Below are positions 56,486-64,000 of a stretch of 64,000 bases of DNA, piece after piece (the stretch's first letter is position 1; each line of letters opens with the position of its first letter). Both the position numbers and the translations under genes were made by a program. Origin of the DNA: Cantharellus purpuraceus (lineage: Eukaryota > Basidiomycota > Agaricomycetes > Cantharellales > Hydnaceae). The notes below the pieces were generated by a model. It searched no databases. It was not told the origin of the DNA and saw only the letters and a list, made by a program, of their open reading frames with translations. The stretch lies in assembly GCA_025174535.1 (NCBI GenBank), contig JALBUN010000015.1, positions 804,501-868,500 of the forward strand, read 5' to 3'.

Positions 56486-58227
56486 TTTACTGCCCTCCCT
56501 CCCGGATGTTCATGATAGTGATAGCGGTGACGCTCAACGCCAATAGCTACAACCCTAGAGTGCGTGCGCGCGCATTCCCTCTGAGTTTGCCGACAATCAC
56601 GGCAAATGACGAGCAGCCTCCTTGTTGTAGTATTTCTAATCGACAAATACAATAACGAGAGGGCGAAGGAGATGCCGTGGTTGGAGCACGGAGTGAGCTA
56701 GTGGTTGCAATAAAGTTAGGACTCTACATGCTCATCGTCGACGAATGGAACAAGGTTCCGAGCCGACATACTAATACTAGTACCTGGGCAATCTATGTCG
56801 TTAAATAGGACGTAGTCAAGGTACTGGGTGAAGACGCACACGTCTACTATAAAGACCTCCTAGTTCCGAAATCAAAATCATAAAAATGGCATGGTACGCA
56901 TGATTTACTTGCGTAGGGACCCTCATTGCACATTACTTGCTCACGCCTTGCTTGTACGAATGTACATAAAGCCATAAGCAGAGTTGCAACTACTTTAGTA
57001 ATAAACGTTAAACCCCGAAGGCAATCAAGCCTGGATTGATCTTCGCAGGACCCACACAGTCTACCGTTGGCCAGCATCATACTTTCCACAAGCTATTAGA
57101 ACCCGACGCTCAGGACTTGAAGCAGAGATATGGAAAAGGAGGATAACCATGGCATACCCCCACTGCTTTTGGTCGGAGAGTTTGTCCAGAGGCAAGGGAT
57201 AGAAACCTTGAAAGGAACTCACCTGCGCAACCTGGATCGTTTCCATCGATGCTAGACGATGCGCAGACATGAATCGTATGACTTTCACAGGGTGATGGTC
57301 TTATAAAAATGGCCTTCAGCTTCTAATCGTTTATGAAGTACGGTATAATTCGTGCAGAGCTACTCTCGGCTTTCTTTGAAGTAACGGCAATCTGCACTTT
57401 AGTCATGAACATAAACAAGTCTGTTCAGGGAATTTCGTGGACTCCAGATCGGGCAGGGATTGTCCCAATCTATGGTGGTTGCAGGGACGAATCCTATATG
57501 AAAGTCTGACTTTAGTTCGTCCCGTTCCGTGGTTTCTGTCGTCTGGGATACATCTAGAAAATTCCCAGAGTATATTAAATATGCGCTAGCATAGTAAAAG
57601 GCATGTTGGGAATACCTTATACATTGGTGAGAACCATGTTGCTTGAAGCTGCGAGCAAATCCGGTTCCAGAAGGCTGGCCATCAGAAATCATGGATTCAC
57701 TTGGTTCTTCAAGTTACCTGCATGAAAACAAACCATCATGCGAATTAATAGTAAAATGCGTGGCCTGGGTCGTCAGACATTGAAGATGCAGTTCCTCGAG
57801 ATGGTGGACAGACGGAGCCCCACGAGTAACAAAAATGATTAGAAATATAAAGCCAAAGCTAATATCCATGCCTCAGACTATGAGTCCCGCAACGATGCAT
57901 GCCTCGCCACTAAGGGGCATTGACGTGGAGGTGTTCCTCCCCGTGCCACAGTCTACTCGTTCGTCTCCGAAGGAGTTGGACATCCGCAAGACAACTCAGG
58001 CTTGTTCATCACCTACATATCCTTTTCTGAAAGCAATTAGATCATGAAAAGATTGATAATAAACGAGGAGACTGTGTGACAAAGAAAGACTAAACAAATG
58101 GATAACCGTGGCTGAAAGGGAATGAAAGATGAACCATTGGCACCTTAATGGTTTAGTCTCCGAGCCACGCTTACGTAACCGGCTTCATTTACTTCAAGCT
58201 CTGAGAGAAGCAATTCTCTCATAGCTC
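56486..58227. other. long region with no recognised gene
   Basis: Minus-strand frames at 57288-57061, 57089-56847 and 57692-57399 have splice-like ends but no recognisable family. A plus frame at 57835-58047 is equally anonymous. A fast-evolving minus-strand gene is possible. Confidence 0.35.
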
Positions 58228-59776
58228 ATGTCGACCCCCACATTCACGGTCAACGAGCGTGTGCTCTGTTACCATGGCCCCCTCATCTACGAGGCAAAGG
58301 TATAATTTACTGCAGCTGCGTCGCGGACTTCTATCGCTAACCTTCTGTCCTCTTAAGGTTCTAAAAACAGAGACATGGGATGAAACGAACACACAGCTGG
58401 GGACTATAGGCCCTCACTATTTTGTACATTACAAGGGGTGGAAGCAAACGTGCGCATTCTTCTTTTCCTCCGAATTAACCCAAAACTCACTTCACGGTAC
58501 AGGTGGGACGAGTGGGTCCCCCCAGAGCGGATTCTCAAGTTCAACGAAACCAACATCGCGTTACAAAAGAAGCTATCAAGTGCAGCACAAAGGACTGCCC
58601 CTGCAGCGGCATCCAAGACCGCTCCGTCAAAGGAAGGCGCGTCGAGTTCAGCTGCTGGCAGAGGAGAAGCTAGGGAAGGTCGCGCAAGAAAGGAACCCAG
58701 AGGACATAAAAGAGGCCGAGATGAGGTCAGTTCTCTGTCCGCATCATTTGAGTTGCTGGATCCGCTGATTTTCTCGTTTATCGGACTTTTTTATCCGCTT
58801 GCTACGGTAATCGTCATGTGGAATCGTCCCTCTGTTAATGATCACACTCGCGCTTCGAAAGGATGAGAGTAACCGGAAACCAGAGTTAAAACTCATGGTC
58901 CCAGACGTACTCAAAATGATTCTAGTCGACGATTGGGAAGCGGTCACGAAAAATCACCAGGTGAGCTTGCTTGCCATCTTGGGGCTCTTGAGACTTATGT
59001 CCTATATTTCGGTATCTGTGACCACCCCACCATTCAATTCATGCGCCCATGCATCGATTACGACTTTGAAAGCTTGTCACTTTACCCCGAACACCAAACG
59101 TTCAAGAGTTACTACGAGAGTTTAAAACATACGTTGATGGCCTCGACAAAAAGCCTGCGTATGTAATCGACATTTTTCGCATGGAAATTTTTGATGATCG
59201 TTGGAAAATGTAGACATACAGAGGCTCTGCCGACAATAATGGCAGGATTACAATTATATTTTGATCGATCATTGGGAGCCAATCTCCTCTATCGGTGAGC
59301 TCTTCCTTTGACTTCTAATGGTTTGGATACATTTCATATGTCCTCTAGCTTCGAAAGGGTGCAATATGCCGACGTTCGCAAGCTCTATGTGACAGGCCCA
59401 ACCGTAAAGGTAGGAGAGGAGAAGGATATGAGTAGTATCTATGGAGCAGAGCACTTTCTTAGGATGATAGGTATGCATCAATTTCCAGTGGCAATTCTAT
59501 TGGGAGGCAACAATGTCTAAGTTACATTATGCAGTCAGCTTGCCAGCGATGATTGGAGGCTCGAATATGGATCCCGAGACTGTCAACGTGCTGCGAGATT
59601 ACGTGCACGAGCTTATGACGTGCGTTCCACTTACTGTGTTCACTCTGTGGTATTGGCTCACGCCAGTCTATTTATGGCCTGTATTCATTAGATTCATGGT
59701 CCAAGAACGAGACCGTATTTTTCAACGGGAGTACGAGACCGCAAGTTCCCAGTATCAACATTTGTCTCGAACGTGA
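58228..59776 (+). CDS. EAF3: MRG15/Eaf3 chromatin subunit (NuA4 and Rpd3S)
   Basis: Nine exons (58228-58299, 58358-58449, 58503-58725, 58862-58960, 59073-59158, 59214-59294, 59349-59470, 59535-59619, 59692-59776) total 945 nt, giving 314 aa. The N-terminal chromo barrel reads VNERVLCYHGPLIYEAKVLK, HYFVHYKGWKQTWDEWVPPE. A Lys/Ala/Glu-rich linker with AT-hook-like basic blocks follows. The MRG domain reads LVTLPRTPNVQELLREFKTY, LQLYFDRSLGANLLYRFERV, SSIYGAEHFLRM, then YETASSQYQHLSRT at the end. Eaf3 binds methylated H3K36 and serves both the NuA4 acetyltransferase and the Rpd3S deacetylase. All phases agree and the length is normal. Confidence 0.96.
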
Positions 59777-60913
59777 ACTTGCTTGTTTGATTTGTAGAGT
59801 CATTCGTGTATGTTGTATTCATCTAGCCAACTGTTTGCAAAAAGATTTTTTCTATGTGCATGCGCAAGTAGAAACACACAGCATACTTGGGAGCCAAGAT
59901 TGACGCCTGTTGAAAGCAAGCAATGATCGGGATTAGGACGATCTCTCTATGTAGGTATCCTAAAGTCAACGTAATATTGCAGAAGATATCTTACAACAGT
60001 GTGATGCCGCTGTCAATGTCAAGTTTGCCCTCAGAAATGATACCCAAACTCGGAATTGCCCCTGCAAGATCAGTAAGAGTCAATCAAGGCCAATCAGTAG
60101 AAACCAGAGATGTTGCACAAATTCGTAGTCTGGATTGATTTAATCATGAATATTGGTGTTCGAACATGCGCTGGATTGGATGCGCTGGGTGGGCAGTGGA
60201 TTATTCACTACATCGTACAAACAAACAAGCCAGTATCAGGTGCATTTTGGCGGGCATATCGCGCGAGCAGACCATCGAAGTTAATGCTGGAGTCAACATT
60301 CTTCCTGAACATGATAGACGGCTTGAGAAGAAATACACAGCCGACGAGGTTTGTGACCAAGCTGTTTAAAGCGACGAATGCGTTGGTATGCTTCACAAAT
60401 CTGACTAACTTGCACCCTCGAAAGACGTTCCGTTAAAGCAAATCAGGTGTGTATACCAACACGTGAGCAAGTGATGGACGAAATGTGCACGGCAGTGAAT
60501 CCATTTTCCGTTGCTTTTAACCTCTTCAAGCTGAAGGCGGTAGGGGTAGGTGGCCGGAAGAGGGAGGGGGGGGAGCGAAGGTACATATGGTTTGCGTGGA
60601 GGCCTCTTCTAGCGTGCATGAGAGCTTTGTGGTGTAAACTTTGATTCTTGCGTGTTAAGCACTGACAAGCAGTCAATAACTACAGCCACCTGTTCACAGA
60701 AAGTCGCGGATACAATAGTGCGCTTCTTCAATGTTGTGAGGGCTACTCTTCACCGGATAAATAGTTCACACCAGACCAGTAAAAGTGCCTTGCACGGAGT
60801 CAACATATGAGCTAGGAGAAACACAAACTGAGATGTTCGAGAACTCACAAGTTGATTTGATCCGGACTCGTTTAGCGTTGGTCCGGTTCTTGCTATTACA
60901 ACTATTACAATAC
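59777..60913. other. intergenic with anonymous exon-like stretches
   Basis: Between the EAF3 3' end (+) and the EMC8/9 3' end (-). Two plus-strand stretches (about 60240-60350 and 60447-60644) join in phase to read GISREQTIEVNAGVNILPEH and VMDEMCTAVNPFSVAFNLF, but an upstream piece (59983-60072) does not join in phase and no family is recognised. Confidence 0.25.
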
Positions 60914-61686
60914 TTATGGCTCTAATCCCTTGTCGGTACACCCCACGTTATTTAACCAATCAATGGTCACGTCTTCGAGATGATCATCAAAGTCGCCAAA
61001 CTGGCGGTGAAGGCCCCGTTTTTGAATTAGGGCTGTGGCTCTGCGTGGGGACTCGGGGCTTTCCAATGTAAAAATCGAGTCAGCGGCAAATATGGAGGGA
61101 TGCGAACGCCAGGAGGCACCGTTAGGAACATATGGCTAGGAACATACTGAACTTTCAGCAAAATGAAGTAAGTTGGTAAACATACTATTAACGCTGGTTC
61201 CTCGGTCCCCATTTTTTCTCCATCTATCTGTATGGTTTTGTTACGATCAATGGTGAGTATTTGTCAACCTTAATACACTCACAACAAGCGCAAACGCGCT
61301 ATCGAAATCCTCTTTGATTTTTGAAGCAACCTTTTCGCCAACAGGTGCTAAAGCACGATCATCTAAACGCTCCGTTGCCTGATAATATCCCACTATTTGA
61401 AGCCCTTGAGATTCCGCATGAGTTTTGGCCTGCGACAGAGAATGGTTTTGCATTCAATTCTTTAAAGATCCTAACCATGAGTACATGAACAAACCAGATC
61501 CATCCCTATCTCCATCATAGGTGACAAACTGGTCCAGATATGTAATAGCGGGACTGCGTCAGAAACATAAACAGACGTCGCCGCCCGCTTCCCTAGAAGA
61601 ACACCATTGACAGGCTTATGTGGGTGTTTAGCAGCGTGAAGAATGACTTTGACATATGCCTGGTGAGAAATAGTGTAGCTTGCCAT
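60914..61686 (-). CDS. ER membrane complex subunit EMC8/9 family
   Basis: Exons 61686-61495, 61429-61283, 61227-61186 and 61135-60914 total 603 nt, giving 200 aa, the normal size. It reads YTISHQAYVKVILHAAKHPH, KPVNGVLLGKR, then VGYYQATERLDDRALAPVGE, a degenerate MPN-like fold without the metal-binding JAMM residues. The family (TLA1/UPF0172, EMC8 and EMC9) sits on the cytosolic face of the ER membrane complex, which inserts membrane proteins. The C-terminus ends GLEP. Splice sites are standard; the 42-nt third exon carries DGEKMGTEEPALI. Confidence 0.92.
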
Positions 61687-62186
61687 CCTTTGGAAGGATG
61701 TCACAAGTCACACGAAAATATCATCTCCAATACCGAGTGTACGGCACCTTCAGCGATCTACTGCCGTCTCTGCCATACCATGCATCCAAGACAGGCAACT
61801 CCGAACAAACGAAGTGAACAGAACCAGTCACAACTGAAACTAAGGAAATGATTATATATAAGGTTGTGTCATTCGAGCCCAATACAAGCCGGGGCAGACA
61901 CTTCACGTAGAGCTCTCTAACTTTGAGTGTGTAGTGGGGCCGGATGGCAAGCTAGGAACCCACATGCGTTCCATCACATCACGATGTAGCAAGAAGTTAG
62001 ACATCTAAAGGGGTGATCAGTGACTTAAACAATACAGTAGTAGATATAGCCTCTAGTTGAAGTATACAGATCTCCTCGTCAACATTTCATGATTCGTGGT
62101 CTAGCTCGTCGTGGATCATAAATCCGAGCCGTCGTTGCGTTTTTGTCGCTTTTCTGCCTCCGGTTTGTCTGTGTGACGCGTTTTAT
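61687..62186. other. intergenic, nothing recognised
   Basis: Upstream of the EMC8/9 start and downstream of the mannosyltransferase stop. Only short frames. Confidence 0.5.
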
Positions 62187-64000
62187 TTAAATGAGAGACG
62201 CTGAGATAGGGGGAGTGACTTGCCGTTGTTCCTGACAGACAAAACTATCTGGAGCACTCTCCCAATCGTCCAACACATACTTCCCCCCAACCCGGCTTGA
62301 TTCAGCACCATCTGCATCCTCCTCTCCGAAAAGATCCTGTGCGAGCTGTGTGTGACTTACACCTGCATACGTCGTCACACATCGTGGGTTCACCAAGATA
62401 CGTGCTGGCCTGAACGCAGAGTTTGGAATCGACAGCCGAGATGGTGGTGGCGCATCTGGGAGTTCCACATCAGAATCTGGCATTGCATCGTAATCTGACC
62501 CTGCGTTTGCGTCAGCGTCTGGTTCAAGTGGAAGTGCCTGTCGCTTCAACGGCGCTGCGTCATTCACGACAACATTGCGTTTAGCCTTTGGCTTAGCCTT
62601 CGGTTTGGATTTCACGACTCGTCTGGGCTCATACACCTCATTCTCGTCTCCCTCGGGATCGAGCCATGCCATCCCACCGCCATTACCTATGCCTTGATCC
62701 CGCATCCCATCTCTTGCTGCGTCAATCCAAAGATCTCGGCAGAACCACGCTTGACTGGAATCCATACATGGCGCTTCTGGATCCCACTCTGGTATAGATT
62801 CACTAGTTGACAGGTTATGGTAGTTTTCTCCGGACCTATAGGAGATACCTCGATAGTATGATTGTGCAGGATCGACCACATGGGTACCCGACTCGCAGCA
62901 GAACACTTGGAAAGGGAGATGCAATGAGTAGCGTGTCGCGCCCTCTTTGTCACGGGGTGGACCTGCTTCAGGTTTTGACGAGGACTTGGATTGGCGGAAT
63001 TGATCTCCGTCTATATCGCGCGTCCTCCATCTATATCATTATTAGCAATGATTTTGAGCAGGAAAAGGGTCTCCAACCTGTCTGAAAATATGAAGAACCC
63101 ATTGAGTTCGGCCCAATCCATGCCGCACACCATGGCAGCTTCGTTGGCATCGCTCACTTTGATCAACTCAAGGATATCATTGGGACAAGTGAATCCCTTG
63201 AGCCATATGACACGGTGGAATCTAATCCCTCGTTTTTCAGCCAGTTCTCTCAGTGGCTGTAGCACCAAGTTGCGTGTTGTGGCCTCTTCCAGAGGGTAAT
63301 ATGCTGCACTTGGATCTTCTGTCATCCCAGGAACCCTGCGAATCCGAAATGGAACCCCCAGCAACGTCAAAACAGCTTCGCAAAGATCGAGAAGTGTTGG
63401 TGTGGCGTCTGTGGAGTCGTAATCCAACATTGACACGAAGAGGTTTTGCGTCCCCAGCCTTTTGGCAAGTTGCACAATAACGGCCAGTTGATCCACTAAG
63501 AAATGGTCTGCGGAATGTATTACGATTGCAATGTAATAAAGGTGGTCCTGGCGGACTAGTCCCTCGTAGTAGCCATCGTCGCGCTTGTTTTGACCAAACG
63601 GTCGTACAAGTGTTGGACAGAGAGCAGCGACCCATCCGTTGAGACCTAAGAGTTCCTCAATGGCACTGCGTACAGCCTGGGTATCCATATGAGAGGTATC
63701 GTGCCCCGTGATACTAGTGGTCAGTCCCATCAGCATACAGTTCGAGGACAGAAAAGTTCATTTCACGTACTATGGTTTTTGAAAACGATCCCAATAATCA
63801 GCTACACCATTCCTTATCACATGGCTCAATAGATCATCGCTGTCGTCTCTACCCAGCCGAGCTTGTAAGAATGGGTGACGCTGTACATCGAGTGTCTTGT
63901 CAGAACGCGTGACAACACGTTGAAGAACATTGTGCTCGACAATCTCGTCTCCATTAGAAGGTTCAGACCCAAAGATGTAACGAAAAATGAAACCGATTGT
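62187..64000 (-). CDS. GT69 alpha-1,3-mannosyltransferase (CMT1/CAP59 family), 5' end outside window
   Basis: The gene enters from the right edge and ends at TAA 62189-62187. Exon junctions are seen at about 63770/63710 and 63080/63030. The frame reads a lead exon (DYWDRFQKP), then HLYYIAIVIHSADHFLVDQL, LFVSMLDYDSTDATPTLLD, RFHRVIWLKGFTCPNDILEL and AAMVCGMDWAELNGFFIFSD, followed by LPFQVFCCESGTHVVDP and FCRDLWIDAA. This is the order of the cryptococcal mannosyltransferase family, which adds alpha-1,3-mannose to wall or capsule polysaccharides in the Golgi. The C-terminal 150 residues after the catalytic part are an acidic and Lys-rich extension (SKPKAKPKAKRN). The N-terminal membrane anchor would lie beyond 64000. 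Confidence 0.9.

Noticed and set aside
57399..57692. Minus-strand gene at 56.8-57.7 kb
   Set aside because: Some GT-AG pairs can be drawn, but alternative joins give equally plausible and unrelated peptides. I could not settle on one.
59983..60644. Three-exon plus-strand gene downstream of EAF3
   Set aside because: The last two pieces join in phase but the first does not, and no protein family is recognised. Mentioned only in the intergenic entry.

Overview
The window looks like nuclear DNA of a filamentous basidiomycete, most likely an agaricomycete. Genes are split by many short GT-AG introns of about 50 to 65 nt. The host set includes fungal-restricted families: a Rua1-type C-terminal domain, a Gvp36-type BAR protein and a Cryptococcus-type GT69 mannosyltransferase. 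The transposons are the usual fungal chromovirus and Ty1/copia types. No species is claimed.

Layout. 1-2.65 kb: decayed 3' half of a copia element and LTRs. 3.2-6.2 kb: two divergent host genes, a BAR-domain protein (-) and the proteasome beta-2 subunit PUP1 (+), sharing a 123-bp promoter. 6.6-17.96 kb: a graveyard of LTRs and gypsy fragments with an LTR nested inside its own family in opposite orientation, which makes a large palindrome carrying a MITE in one arm. 18.8-20.2 kb: a host zinc-finger-like gene. 21.1-37.7 kb: a degenerate copia element (family D) split by a nearly perfect 11.7-kb Ty3/gypsy chromovirus (family A, 22689-34405) with 1432-bp LTRs and a 5-bp target duplication. 38.0-49.3 kb: a broken gypsy element (family C) with its own nested LTR and MITE, more family A LTRs, and a copia gag remnant (family E).

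From 49.4 kb to the end the DNA is gene-rich: mitochondrial ribosomal protein S10, SUS1, a p24 cargo receptor, a Rua1-type regulator, EAF3, EMC8/9 and a partial GT69 mannosyltransferase. I reconstructed exons by hand. For PUP1, RSM10, SUS1, p24, the Rua1-type gene, EAF3, EMC8/9 and the zinc-finger gene the summed exon lengths are divisible by three.

Insertions can be ordered: gypsy C, LTR A and LTR B copies are older, because a PIF/Harbinger-like MITE (TSD TTA/TAA) sits inside one copy of each; chromovirus A entered copia D after D was in place. The LTR promoter of family A carries two perfect three-unit heat-shock elements in every copy of one subtype. An older subtype copy instead carries a 24-bp periodic array of TGACTCA (Gcn4/AP-1-type) sites. 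The strongest candidates for something new are this stress-element-armed chromovirus with extra open frames before and after pol, the MITE family, and an alternative splice acceptor that would switch the zinc-finger gene between two frames.
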